47,802 nucleotides of DNA from a virus (IMGVR_UViG_3300048527_000022:1-47802); one strand, 5' to 3'. Counted from the first letter of the stretch, positions 21,546 to 29,932 are shown. The notes: generated by a model not told the origin, from the sequence alone. Made by a program: numbers and translations.

Positions 21546-22406
21546 ATGGCAATCGCTGGAACAAAAAGAGAGTCTCTAGAGACAAAAGAGTATGCAAAGA
21601 AAGTGGGTTTATTTGACGCACGTGTTATTGCAATTAATCCTGACAATGAATGGTACAACGATGAGTTGGGTATTCAATTGAAAGAAGACAGTAAGGCTAC
21701 TGTTTATCTAGGAGTAACAGATGAGGGAGTTAAAACTCTACGTGTTGATGTATGGTTACAAGACATTAAGACTGCTGACAAGTTCAAAGTTACATTCTAT
21801 TTGAAAGACAAAGCTATTATTAGCAAGTCTGGAAAGACACAATTTATCACAGATCAATGCACTACATCTTATGCAGAAAGTGAAGATTATTTACCAACAT
21901 GGTTCGTCAAAAGAGACTATCATGTCGCTAGAGAAGGTGAGCCTGAGTTATGTACATTCTTGGCAACATGGACTAACATCAACTTCTATGAAGATCAAGA
22001 CGCTAAAATTGTGTTGGAGTGGAAAGATTTGATGAAAGGTAATGTTTCTGAATTACGTGAGCAAATTGAAGTAAGCGAAAGTAATACAGTTGTAGCAATG
22101 GCTACAGTTAAGGTTGTTGAGACATCTGATGGTGTTAAAGAATACCAAGCAGTGTTCAACAAAGCGTTTATGCCATCTTATGCATTACGTCAAATGAGAC
22201 AAATTAACGTAAACAAGGAATATATCACTCGTATCGGTAAGAAATTACCTAAAGAGTTGAAAGTTTATGATCGTTTTATTCTTAAAGTTGCAGGTGAGTA
22301 TGGTTGTAAAGACTTTTATGCATTCACAGACTTGAAAGAATACAATGCAGCTGATAACTTTGTCGCTTCTGATAAGGTTATTGCTGACGATGATGATGTA
22401 TTCTAA
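21546..22406 (+). CDS. Single-stranded DNA-binding protein, 286 aa
   Basis: A beta-rich protein beginning MAIAGTKRESLETKEY and ending in the acidic tail ADDDDVF, matching the SSB C-terminal peptide (acidic run plus terminal Phe) that recruits partner proteins. The body (~20-260) has the strand pattern expected of an OB-fold plus an extension. Adjacent to the Sak4-like ATPase with a 26-base gap and closed by a terminator, so the two form a pair that coats and anneals single-stranded DNA. The family is inferred from tail and context. Confidence 0.7.
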   Translation: MAIAGTKRESLETKEYAKKVGLFDARVIAINPDNEWYNDELGIQLKEDSKATVYLGVTDEGVKTLRVDVWLQDIKTADKFKVTFYLKDKAIISKSGKTQFITDQCTTSYAESEDYLPTWFVKRDYHVAREGEPELCTFLATWTNINFYEDQDAKIVLEWKDLMKGNVSELREQIEVSESNTVVAMATVKVVETSDGVKEYQAVFNKAFMPSYALRQMRQINVNKEYITRIGKKLPKELKVYDRFILKVAGEYGCKDFYAFTDLKEYNAADNFVASDKVIADDDDVF

Positions 22407-22437
22407 AATAAAACTTCATTGTAAAAGGTAGTGCCAC

Positions 22438-22474
22438 AGAGCCCATTCTATTTTAGTTTGGGCTCTCTTTTTTC
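22438..22474 (+). terminator. Rho-independent terminator
   Basis: AGAGCCCA (22438-22445) pairs with TGGGCTCT (22459-22466), 8 bp, followed by CTTTTTTC. Ends the Sak4-SSB unit. Confidence 0.92.
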
Positions 22475-22492
22475 TTTAAACTAAACAAAGTT

Positions 22493-23497
22493 ATGATACA
22501 AGGAGAAAAAAGAGTCAGCTTGTCAAAAGAAGCCATACTTAGTAAAATAGGTCCGTATGACATATTTAGGTATTATATGCCTAATACTAAATGGAGCTTA
22601 AATGTTACAACACATTCACCATTCAGACAAGATAAAAGACCATCATTTGTTATAGGTAACAGAGATGGTACAATTCTTTTCATAGATTTTGCAGATTCTA
22701 CGAAGAAAGGTGATTGTTTTAAGTTTGTACAGCTATTGTATAACATTCCTTTGTCAGAAGCAATGAGACTCATCGACAGAGACTTTGGTCTTGGGATTGT
22801 ACATAAGACAAACGTAGGAGAATATCAGAGAATCATCTCTGAATACAAAGCTCCTGAGATTGTTGTAGAGAAAAAGTATTCCAAGATACAAGTAGTAACC
22901 AGAGCGTTTACAAATGCAGAGCTAGAGTATTGGAATCAGTATCATCAGAGTGAAGATGATCTGAGAGACAATCATGTTTATGCTGTTAAGAAAGTATATC
23001 TTAATAGAGAACAAGTGATCATGCAAGAGAAAGAGATGGTGTTCGGCTATCTTTATGGTGATAGATGGAAGATCTATAGACCACACGTAGATAAACAGTT
23101 TAAATGGGTTCCTAACAACGTACCTATCACTGCTATGGATGGACTAGATGACATCAAAGACTGTAAGGTAGCATTCATTAACAAGTCAAAGAAGGACTAC
23201 ATGGTGATGAAAAAGATATTTCCATGTAGCTGTGCAGTTCAGAATGAGAGTATTGGTTGTTTCTCTGATGAGAACATACAGTATTTGAAAGAAAACTCTA
23301 GATTCCAAGTGCTATCGTTTGATGCAGATGGACCAGGAGTGAAGAATTCTAAGCTGATTACAAAGAAGTTTGGATTTGACTATTGTAATGTACCCAGAAA
23401 GTATTTAACTGAAGGGATTAAGGATTGGGCTGACCTAGCAAAAGCACACGGTATGCAGCCTATAGAAGACTATTTAAAAAAGAGAAGATTAATATGA
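22493..23497 (+). CDS. DnaG-like primase, 334 aa
   Basis: The N-terminal domain has the layout of a CHC2 zinc domain (THSPFRQDKRPSF, DGTILFIDFAD, KGDCFKFVQLLYNI), but the usual zinc-binding Cys/His are mostly replaced. The C-terminal Toprim domain shows FDADGPGVKNS (DxD) and a preceding strand VAFINKSKKDYMVM, where the catalytic Glu position appears as Asn. A primase for the phage fork is the expected role; it could be divergent or partly degenerate. A-rich leader after the terminator. Confidence 0.7.
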   Translation: MIQGEKRVSLSKEAILSKIGPYDIFRYYMPNTKWSLNVTTHSPFRQDKRPSFVIGNRDGTILFIDFADSTKKGDCFKFVQLLYNIPLSEAMRLIDRDFGLGIVHKTNVGEYQRIISEYKAPEIVVEKKYSKIQVVTRAFTNAELEYWNQYHQSEDDLRDNHVYAVKKVYLNREQVIMQEKEMVFGYLYGDRWKIYRPHVDKQFKWVPNNVPITAMDGLDDIKDCKVAFINKSKKDYMVMKKIFPCSCAVQNESIGCFSDENIQYLKENSRFQVLSFDADGPGVKNSKLITKKFGFDYCNVPRKYLTEGIKDWADLAKAHGMQPIEDYLKKRRLI

Positions 23498-23709
23498 TAA
23501 AGTTTTTTAGATTATTATTTACAAAATACAAGGTGAGACATTATTCTTTCCATACAGGAACAAATGGTATGGCAAAGCATAAGGTTTTTATAGATGATGT
23601 GAATAAGTATAATGTTCAAATTATAAATTCATTTATAGAATACCATAAAGATTATAAGAATAATCATCTACCAGAGTATATTAATTATGTAGTAAGATAT
23701 AAAATTTAA
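23494..23709 (+). CDS. Hypothetical basic protein, 71 aa
   Basis: Not recognised. Basic and aromatic start (MIKFFRLLFTKYKVRHYSFHTG), then mixed strands and a helix. It overlaps the primase by 4 bases. Possibly a small nucleic-acid-binding accessory; this is position-based inference. Confidence 0.55.
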   Translation: MIKFFRLLFTKYKVRHYSFHTGTNGMAKHKVFIDDVNKYNVQIINSFIEYHKDYKNNHLPEYINYVVRYKI

Positions 23710-23721
23710 ACAATTACAATT

Positions 23722-24081
23722 ATGGGAAGATATTATTCAGGAGATATAGAAGGTAAGTTTTGGTTTGCAGTACAAGGTTCTGATGTAGGAGAACGCTTTG
23801 GATGTATAGAACAAGAACGAAACTATATTGATTATTACATTGATGAAGAACAAAAAGATGGAATCATCAATGAACTCAAAGCAATTGAAGAAAAGCTTGG
23901 AGATAATCTAAAAAAGTTTCATGATTTCTTTAATAAACACGATAGTTATAATAACGAGAAGCTTATAGAAGCAGGGCTAGATCCTAAGTTACTACAAGAC
24001 TATGCAGACTATGGGTTTGGTCAGAAGTTACTAAAGTGCGTAGAAGAAAATGGTGAATGTAATTTTACAGCAGAATTATAA
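23722..24081 (+). CDS. Conserved phage protein, 119 aa
   Basis: It begins MGRYYSGDIEGKFWFAVQGSD, a pattern I know from small proteins in many phages and some bacteria with no established function. The middle is acidic and helical (DEEQKDGIINELKAIEEKLGDNLKKFHDFF), and the end has two cysteines. Soluble; ATG after aacaattacaatt; followed by the UDG gene after 2 bases. Confidence 0.65.
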   Translation: MGRYYSGDIEGKFWFAVQGSDVGERFGCIEQERNYIDYYIDEEQKDGIINELKAIEEKLGDNLKKFHDFFNKHDSYNNEKLIEAGLDPKLLQDYADYGFGQKLLKCVEENGECNFTAEL

Positions 24082-24083
24082 TT

Positions 24084-24803
24084 ATGAATTGGGAAAGATT
24101 TAAAGACAGACTCCACGAGAGTTGGCATGATAAACTTCGACCATTTATAGAAAGTGAGGAATGTGATAAGATTTATGCATTTCTAAAGTCAGAAAGTAAG
24201 AGGGGCAAGGTAATTGTTCCTCAATCTGATGATGTATGGAGATGCTTTAAAGAAACTCCACTCACTGATGTAAAGGTAGTTATTGTAGGTATGTGTCCAT
24301 ATCATACAATGACAAGAAAAGGAGACATCGTTGCAGATGGTCTATTGATGGGTTGTAGCCATACTAATTATCTACAGCCTACACTTGATCAGTTCTATGG
24401 TGGTATAGAAAGAGAGTTGTACAAAGGATTAGCCCTAGACAGGAATAAGAATCCAGATGTAGCTTATCTAGCACACCAGGGCGTGTTAATGTTTAACGCA
24501 GCTCTAACTACAGAACTGAACAAGGCTGGTGCTCACCAAGAGTTGTGGGAACCATTTGTTAAATACCTATTTGAGAATGTATTTCAGTTCTCTGGCATAC
24601 CATTTGTATTCTTAGGTAAGGACGCAGGTAAGACAGCTAAGCATCTTACAGGTTTTGATTGGCAGTTTCCTGTTAGTCATCCAGCCTCCGCATCATACAA
24701 GAACACAGAGTGGGATACAGAGGGTACATTCGGTAAAGTAAACACATTAATTAAACAAAATAACGGCTTTGAAATAGAGTGGTTAGAAAAAATAGAATTA
24801 TGA
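24084..24803 (+). CDS. ung: Uracil-DNA glycosylase family 1-like protein, altered catalytic motif, 239 aa
   Basis: The overall layout matches UNG: the water-activating loop (usual GQDPYH) appears as GMCPYH at residues 69-74, the uracil-binding strand as GVLMFNAALT, and the DNA-intercalation loop (usual HPSPLS) as SHPASAS near 198-204. The general-base Asp of GQDPYH is Cys71, so normal excision activity is uncertain. The protein may have changed activity, be an inactive uracil-DNA binder, or use another base. It is coupled to the next gene by a 4-base overlap. Confidence 0.75.
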   Translation: MNWERFKDRLHESWHDKLRPFIESEECDKIYAFLKSESKRGKVIVPQSDDVWRCFKETPLTDVKVVIVGMCPYHTMTRKGDIVADGLLMGCSHTNYLQPTLDQFYGGIERELYKGLALDRNKNPDVAYLAHQGVLMFNAALTTELNKAGAHQELWEPFVKYLFENVFQFSGIPFVFLGKDAGKTAKHLTGFDWQFPVSHPASASYKNTEWDTEGTFGKVNTLIKQNNGFEIEWLEKIEL

Positions 24804-25123
24804 AAAATTACGAAGTACATTTACAAAATAGCAAAGACGGGCCTTTAGAGCACGATTATGATCTAAAAGTTACAGACATAGTATCTTTGAGTCATTCCCA
24901 TGGACCACAATGGGCTGCACATCATAGAGGTGGTATTGTAGGTACATTGACAGATACTGGTAATGATGTAGTTATCGAGTTAGCTGATAGAAAGAAACCT
25001 ATAACTCTTGACTACAAACAAGCAGCAGAGATACAGATGTTATTGATGGCTGCTATGGAACGTGATTATGTTACAGTAATCAAAGAGTCAACTCCTGTAT
25101 TGAGATATTCAGGCTTATCTTAG
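24800..25123 (+). CDS. Hypothetical protein, 107 aa
   Basis: Not recognised. A beta-rich middle (DYDLKVTDIVSLSH, AAHHRGGIVGTLTDTGNDVVIELADRKKPITLDYKQ) and a helix (AAEIQMLLMAAMERDYV), like a small SH3-type barrel plus helix. The start at 24800 overlaps the UDG stop (ATGA). Its stop lies inside the first copy of a 16-base repeat. Confidence 0.6.
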   Translation: MKNYEVHLQNSKDGPLEHDYDLKVTDIVSLSHSHGPQWAAHHRGGIVGTLTDTGNDVVIELADRKKPITLDYKQAAEIQMLLMAAMERDYVTVIKESTPVLRYSGLS

Positions 25124-25162
25124 GAGTTCCAACCCTTATCTAATAAGCTTATCTAAGGAGTT
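25113..25162 (+). repeat. Near-identical 16-base direct repeat before the HNH gene
   Basis: gcttatcttaggagtt (25113-25128) and gcttatctaaggagtt (25147-25162) differ at one base. The first copy covers the stop codon of the upstream gene. They bracket a short spacer preceding the HNH endonuclease and could reflect a small duplication or a target-site-like scar. Confidence 0.6.
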
Positions 25163-25176
25163 GTTACTTTTATACG

Positions 25177-25184
25177 TATATTTG
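25177..25184 (+). promoter_or_regulatory. Possible -7 promoter element (TATATTTG)
   Basis: TATATTTG fits the Bacteroidota TAnnTTTG element and lies 16 bases before the HNH gene start. No TTTG is present 19-21 bases upstream, only TTG at 25161-25163. Weak support for a local promoter. Confidence 0.35.
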
Positions 25185-25200
25185 TAACAAAACTATACGT

Positions 25201-25605
25201 ATGGCTAAGAGAACAACAACTCCTAAAACTAGAAACTCTGGAACAATGACAGAATCAGCGTTCTGGAGTTTCATTAGGAGTGGATTAAGACAGAAGTCTA
25301 GATGGTGGAAACCTATAACAGAATGCAAAGCTAAAGCTAAGCGTCCTTATAAGGGCCCACTAAAGAGACAGAAGTTTGAATATCAGTGTAACCAATGTAA
25401 AGGTTGGTTTCCTGACAAGAAAATAAATGTAGATCACATTATGCCAGCAGGTACACTAACTTGTGCTCAAGATCTTCCAGCATTTGTAGAACGTTTGTTC
25501 TGTGAAGTGGATAATCTACAAGTGTTGTGTGAACCATGTCATGATATTAAAACACAAAATGAAAATGGACGGAGAAAAAGAAGTCGCAAGGTTGTCGATA
25601 AATAA
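25201..25605 (+). CDS. HNH endonuclease, 134 aa
   Basis: C-x2-C (CNQC) at ~62-65, the core VDHIMP with the catalytic histidine, and C-x2-CH (CEPCHDIKT) make a standard HNH nuclease with a structural zinc. The N-terminus is strongly basic (RTTTPKTRNSGT, KAKAKRPYKG), fitting DNA binding. It could be a homing-type nuclease or part of phage DNA processing. It overlaps the next gene by about 47 bases. Confidence 0.85.
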   Translation: MAKRTTTPKTRNSGTMTESAFWSFIRSGLRQKSRWWKPITECKAKAKRPYKGPLKRQKFEYQCNQCKGWFPDKKINVDHIMPAGTLTCAQDLPAFVERLFCEVDNLQVLCEPCHDIKTQNENGRRKRSRKVVDK

Positions 25606-25813
25606 GACACACTCGTTTACAGAGATTTGGTATGAGGGAAGCGTGACCTTTGAAGGCAAAGATCATAGCTTTTGGCTTGTAGATCCACGAGGAAAAGATC
25701 CAGATGGTAGAGAATACGCTGTAGAAGTAAGGTGGTGGTTTAAACAAGTACCACGAGAAGTACGTGCAATGCACGATCAAATAGTAGAGGCATATAAAGA
25801 GATGAAACAATGA
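25559..25813 (+). CDS. Hypothetical protein, 84 aa
   Basis: Not recognised. The ATG at 25559 (or 25565) gives MKMDGEKEVARLSINKTHSF; the part upstream of that would overlap the HNH gene completely. Strand-rich (TEIWYEGSVTFEGKDHSFWLVDPRG, YAVEVRWWFKQV) with a final helix. Coupled by 4 bases to the nuclease gene that follows; a partner of the nuclease is possible. Confidence 0.55.
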   Translation: MKMDGEKEVARLSINKTHSFTEIWYEGSVTFEGKDHSFWLVDPRGKDPDGREYAVEVRWWFKQVPREVRAMHDQIVEAYKEMKQ

Positions 25814-26847
25814 TAGAAAGAAGCGAAAAAGAGTATAGAGCTGTCCAAATGGATAGCTCTTCTAGTCTAAAAGAATTTTCTGTAGACAGAAAGAAGTATC
25901 ACAAGAGATATGTTCTTGGTGAGAAGACAGAAGATGACGAGAACAAAGCTGCCACAATGGGTAGAGTTGTAGAAACATTACTACTAGAACCAGAATTGTT
26001 TGAGAGTAGATTCCACATGTCTACTGTTGACAGTGCTCCAACAGGATTGATGAATGATTTTGTAGAAGCGTTGTACAAAAGAACTGTAGAAGCTACAGAT
26101 GTATTTGGTAAAGTTGCCAGAACGTTTGAAGACATATCTAAAGATGCTTATGTAGATTCAGGATTCAAGATCAAGTATGAGGCTGTAATGAACAAGTTTG
26201 TTGGTTCTGAGGCTGAGACTTACTATGATGAAATTCGTGTTGTCAGAGCTAAAGGATTAACTGTAGTAACAGCTAACGACATGAACAATGCTGAACGTAT
26301 TGTTAACGAGCTTAAAAACAACTTTGTTACTAGAGATGTAGTTAATCTAGTAAAGAGTTCTCGCTATGATGTCTACAATCAATATCAAGTGGAAGGGTTT
26401 GATGTACTAGGTTTACAGTGCAAGGGCATGATGGATAAGATTGTTGTAGATCATCAAGAGAAAACTTTACAAATATATGATCTAAAATGTACCTGGTCTG
26501 TTGAGAATTTCTACGAAGAATATTATCTTTATAGAAGAGCTTACATCCAGGCATATGTATATTATGTAGCAGGATTGAAGATTCTAAAAGACCTAGGAAT
26601 AGAAGACTATCGTCTAGAGTATCCAAGATTCATTGTGTGCGATAGCACTAATTATATGAATCCTGTCATATTCACATTAGAGTTCAACGATATTGAAGAT
26701 GCTTTGAATGGTTTTACACATAAAGGAAGAAACTATCCAGGTGTAAAGAGAATTGTAGAAGATCTAATATGGGCTAAAGATACAGATACATGGAATATCT
26801 CTAGAACACGCCATCAATTAGGAGGAGTTGTGAATATTAAACAGTAA
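25810..26847 (+). CDS. PD-(D/E)XK (RecB-like) exonuclease, 345 aa
   Basis: The nuclease core pattern is a conserved strand with GLQCKGMMDKIVVD (acidic Asp), then LQIYDLKCT (D-x-K), followed by a helix with YLYRRAYIQAYVYY (QxxxY). This is the order in RecB/Cas4-like phage exonucleases of the PDDEXK_12 (DUF3799) type. With the Sak4-like ATPase and SSB it can supply end-resection for annealing recombination. It overlaps the preceding gene by 4 bases. Confidence 0.8.
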   Translation: MIERSEKEYRAVQMDSSSSLKEFSVDRKKYHKRYVLGEKTEDDENKAATMGRVVETLLLEPELFESRFHMSTVDSAPTGLMNDFVEALYKRTVEATDVFGKVARTFEDISKDAYVDSGFKIKYEAVMNKFVGSEAETYYDEIRVVRAKGLTVVTANDMNNAERIVNELKNNFVTRDVVNLVKSSRYDVYNQYQVEGFDVLGLQCKGMMDKIVVDHQEKTLQIYDLKCTWSVENFYEEYYLYRRAYIQAYVYYVAGLKILKDLGIEDYRLEYPRFIVCDSTNYMNPVIFTLEFNDIEDALNGFTHKGRNYPGVKRIVEDLIWAKDTDTWNISRTRHQLGGVVNIKQ

Positions 26848-26851
26848 CAAA

Positions 26852-27412
26852 ATGGAAGTTAAGAAAACAATCACTAGTATTTTCATGGTTCCAACTCTTA
26901 AGATTGATAAACAGAAATTGAAAGAGCATGGATTTGTAAATGGTTATTGTATAGATAAAAGAAGAGATGCACACTATGACGGGTGCATCTATCTTCTTTT
27001 TAAACCTACAGATCTTGATAAGTTTCGTGAATTCCTAGATGGAGAACACGCACGAACCAAGAATGTAGTAATAGATGATTACGATTATGAAGATGGATAT
27101 GTAGTTATAGTATATAAACTTAATCCTAAACTAAAAAAAGACTTTGGTCTTATTAGAGAAGGTTTATATTCACAAACTTCTAAAGATTTCCAGAAATTAT
27201 TTCCAAGAACAATAGCTTTACAAAAAGGTAAAGTTATCAAAGACGAACTAACTTTGCAGCATAGAATATTTAACAAAGCTGTAGATTTACGAAGTTATTG
27301 GGAAGATAAAATCGATATCAAATTTACAGAAGATATGGAAGTTTGGAATGGATTCAGTATAGACGATGAAACATTAGATTTAGAAAAATTTAAACTAGAA
27401 GAAGTAATATGA
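26852..27412 (+). CDS. Hypothetical protein, 186 aa
   Basis: Not recognised as a characterised family. An alpha/beta layout: TITSIFMVPTLKIDKQKL, GCIYLLFKPTDLDKFREFL, then an acidic stretch DDYDYEDGYVVIVYKL and a helical region (SKDFQKLFPRTIALQKGKVI). Similar proteins accompany replication genes in related phages. It lies 4 bases after the exonuclease and overlaps the next gene by 4. Confidence 0.6.
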   Translation: MEVKKTITSIFMVPTLKIDKQKLKEHGFVNGYCIDKRRDAHYDGCIYLLFKPTDLDKFREFLDGEHARTKNVVIDDYDYEDGYVVIVYKLNPKLKKDFGLIREGLYSQTSKDFQKLFPRTIALQKGKVIKDELTLQHRIFNKAVDLRSYWEDKIDIKFTEDMEVWNGFSIDDETLDLEKFKLEEVI

Positions 27413-27807
27413 ACTCAATAAAATTATTAACAGAACACCCATTGTCAGCACAGGTAATACATGATTATTACCTGAACGGCATGTTAAATTCGTTACACAA
27501 TAATTCTCTACCAGAAGAGTTTAAGAATTTTGTAAAAGAGAAAGGATTAGAGATGTATAATATTGCAGAAATGATTGACGGCAATCCTAGAACTTTATTT
27601 GATGTATTTGATGAGCAAGGTATATTCATTAATGTTTCTACAACAAATAACGGTAAGTCTTTTCAATGCGATGTATCGCGTGATTTACAAGGTGAATCAC
27701 AAGGAGCCAATACTAGAAAAGAAGCTGATTTAAAAGGTGTAATCTTAGCTATGGGGATGCTAGAAAAGAAACTAAATTCATTAGAAAAAACTAACGAAGA
27801 TAGTTAA
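27409..27807 (+). CDS. Hypothetical protein, 132 aa
   Basis: Not recognised. It has a helical N-terminus (HPLSAQVIHDYYLNGMLNSL), a central strand region (GIFINVSTTNNGKSFQCDVSRD) and a C-terminal helix (KEADLKGVILAMGMLEKKLNSLEK) that may form a coiled coil. Coupled to the preceding gene by a 4-base overlap and followed by a terminator. Confidence 0.6.
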   Translation: MNSIKLLTEHPLSAQVIHDYYLNGMLNSLHNNSLPEEFKNFVKEKGLEMYNIAEMIDGNPRTLFDVFDEQGIFINVSTTNNGKSFQCDVSRDLQGESQGANTRKEADLKGVILAMGMLEKKLNSLEKTNEDS

Positions 27808-27836
27808 TAACAATTTTAAAAATTACTTGTTAATTG

Positions 27837-27871
27837 AAAGGGTCTGTGGTAATTTGCAGACCTTTTCTTTT
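27837..27871 (+). terminator. Rho-independent terminator
   Basis: GGTCTG (27841-27846) pairs with CAGACC (27857-27862), with A/T pairs extending the base, followed by TTTTCTTTT. It separates the recombination unit from the ribonucleotide reductase gene. Confidence 0.85.
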
Positions 27872-27893
27872 AAAATTTAAACAACAAAAACAT

Positions 27894-29744
27894 ATGGATT
27901 TAGGCTTAGGAGCTCTATCAAAAATCACGACGTTTAGTAAATATGCTAAATACGTGCCAAGTAAACAACGCAGGGAAACTTGGGATGAAATTGTCAATCG
28001 TTATGAGGACATGATGATTGCAAAATACCCACTAATGTCACAAGCAATTGTAGAAACAGCAAAGATGATTAGAGACAAAAAGATCTTACCATCTATGCGT
28101 GCTCTACAGTTTGCAGGTCCAGCAGCTGAGGTAAACAATGCTCGTATCTATAACTGTTGCTATCTACCTATTGACAGTTTACATAGCTTCTCTGAGTCTA
28201 TGTTCTTGTTATTAGGTGGTACAGGTGTAGGATATTCAGTACAAACACATCACGTTAGTGAATTACCAAACATCACTAAACCAGGCAAAACTCGTAACTA
28301 TCTTATAGAAGATTCTATTATGGGATGGGCTGATGCAATCAAGGTGTTAATGAAAGCTTACCTTGAAGGTGGGTTCATGCCTAAGTTTGATTTCCGTGCT
28401 ATTCGTGAGAAAGGTGCTACATTGGTAACAGCAGGCGGTAAAGCACCAGGTCCTGAGCCATTAAAGCTATGCCTAGCACACGTTCAAGCTATCCTTGATA
28501 GAAAGGCTGAAGGAGAGACATTAACAAGCTTAGAATGTCACGATATCATGTGTCACATTGCTAACTCTGTGTTAGCTGGTGGTATTCGTAGAAGTGCCAT
28601 GATTGCTTTGTTTGATCATGATGATGAGTCTATGATTACATCTAAGTACGGCAACTGGTGGGAAACAAATGAGCAACGTGGACGTGCTAACAACTCAGCT
28701 GTTTTACCTCGTGGTGAAATTAGTAAAGAACAATTTATGGCTCTATGGAAACGTGTAGAAGCATCAGGATCAGGAGAACCAGGATTGTATTGGAGTAATA
28801 ACCAAGATTGGGGAACTAACCCATGTTGTGAAATTGCTCTACGTCCTTATCAGTTCTGTAACTTATGTGAAGTGAATGTATCTGATGTAGAAGATCAAGA
28901 AGACCTGAATGCTCGTGTAGCAGCAGCTGCTTTCTTTGGTACTTTACAAGCAGGATTCTTTAACTTCCATTACTTACGTCCTATCTGGGCTAAGACTACA
29001 CAGAAGGATGCTCTATTGGGTATTGGTATGACAGGTATTGGTTCAGGAGAAATCTTAAAGTATGACTTGAAGATTGCAGCTGATGTAGCTAAAACTGTAA
29101 ACCAAATGATCTCTGCTAAGATTGGTACAAACGAGGCAGCTCGTGTAACTTGTATCAAACCTTCAGGAACTACAAGTCTTGTATTAGGAACAGCTTCAGG
29201 TATCCATGCTTGGCACAATGATTATTACTTACGTACAATGCGTTTCAATAAGAACGAAGACATTGCTGTGTATTTAATGGAGAATCATCCTGAGTTATGT
29301 GAAGATGATGTATTACGTCCTAATGATACAGTTTGTGTACGTATTCCAGTGAAAGCACCAGAAGGTTCTATATTGCGTACAGAAACACCTATAGATACAC
29401 TAGAACGTGTTAAGTTATTCTCTACAGATTGGATTAGAACAGGACATGTTAATGGTGATAACACTCACAACGTATCAGCTACTATTTCTATTAGAGATGA
29501 CGAATGGGAATCTGTAGGAGAATGGATGTGGGAGAATCGTGAAACTTATAATGGTCTATCTGTATTGAACTACTGGGGTGGTTCATATCAACAAGCACCG
29601 TTTGAAGATATTACAGAAGAAGAATATAATAAACGTATTGTTACACTTAAAGAACTAGATTTAACCAATGTCACAGAAGCAAACGACAATGTTGAATTCG
29701 GACAAGTTGCAGCCTGTGCAGGAGGAGCTTGTGCCACAGAGTAA
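27894..29744 (+). CDS. nrdJ: Adenosylcobalamin-dependent ribonucleoside-triphosphate reductase (class II), 616 aa
   Basis: It reduces ribonucleotides to deoxyribonucleotides for phage DNA synthesis. Key cysteines are visible: NCCYLP (C88), NPCCEI with C311 as the likely thiyl radical site, C322 eleven residues later as its redox partner (same spacing as C408/C419 in the Lactobacillus enzyme), and a C-terminal CAGGAC pair (C608/C613) for thioredoxin reduction. The phosphate-binding region TCIKPSGTTS is present. The start at 27894 follows aacaaaaacat; the longer frame would begin in the terminator. The class implies the host supplies coenzyme B12. Confidence 0.92.
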   Translation: MDLGLGALSKITTFSKYAKYVPSKQRRETWDEIVNRYEDMMIAKYPLMSQAIVETAKMIRDKKILPSMRALQFAGPAAEVNNARIYNCCYLPIDSLHSFSESMFLLLGGTGVGYSVQTHHVSELPNITKPGKTRNYLIEDSIMGWADAIKVLMKAYLEGGFMPKFDFRAIREKGATLVTAGGKAPGPEPLKLCLAHVQAILDRKAEGETLTSLECHDIMCHIANSVLAGGIRRSAMIALFDHDDESMITSKYGNWWETNEQRGRANNSAVLPRGEISKEQFMALWKRVEASGSGEPGLYWSNNQDWGTNPCCEIALRPYQFCNLCEVNVSDVEDQEDLNARVAAAAFFGTLQAGFFNFHYLRPIWAKTTQKDALLGIGMTGIGSGEILKYDLKIAADVAKTVNQMISAKIGTNEAARVTCIKPSGTTSLVLGTASGIHAWHNDYYLRTMRFNKNEDIAVYLMENHPELCEDDVLRPNDTVCVRIPVKAPEGSILRTETPIDTLERVKLFSTDWIRTGHVNGDNTHNVSATISIRDDEWESVGEWMWENRETYNGLSVLNYWGGSYQQAPFEDITEEEYNKRIVTLKELDLTNVTEANDNVEFGQVAACAGGACATE

Positions 29745-29754
29745 GAAAGTCACA

Positions 29755-29868
29755 ATGTCACGCGAGTATCTCTCTAGTAGAGGTACTTGCTGTGGCAATA
29801 TGTGCAGAGAATGTCCATACTATCCGAGACACACAGCGGGGACAAACCAAAAATATTATTTTCCGTAG
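29755..29868 (+). CDS. DUF5522-like zinc-binding microprotein, 37 aa
   Basis: A short protein MSREYLSSRGTCCGNMCRECPYYPRH matching the CC-G-x-x-C-x-x-CPY pattern of DUF5522, a tiny cysteine-rich family common in Bacteroidota. The four cysteines probably bind a metal. It lies 10 bases after the reductase and precedes a terminator, so it belongs to the same transcript; an accessory role in redox or metal handling is only inference. Confidence 0.7.
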   Translation: MSREYLSSRGTCCGNMCRECPYYPRHTAGTNQKYYFP

Positions 29869-29895
29869 TGAATTTAATTTGATTGTGCGAGTATA

Positions 29896-29932
29896 AATAG
29901 CCTAGGTGTTTTACGTCTAGGCTATTTTATTT
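29896..29932 (+). terminator. Rho-independent terminator
   Basis: AATAGCCTAG (29896-29905) pairs perfectly with CTAGGCTATT (29917-29926), 10 bp, then TTATTTTTA. Confidence 0.93.

Noticed and set aside
27834-27893. Extension of the ribonucleotide reductase to a start at 27834
   Set aside because: It would begin inside the terminator hairpin; the ATG at 27894 follows a typical leader.
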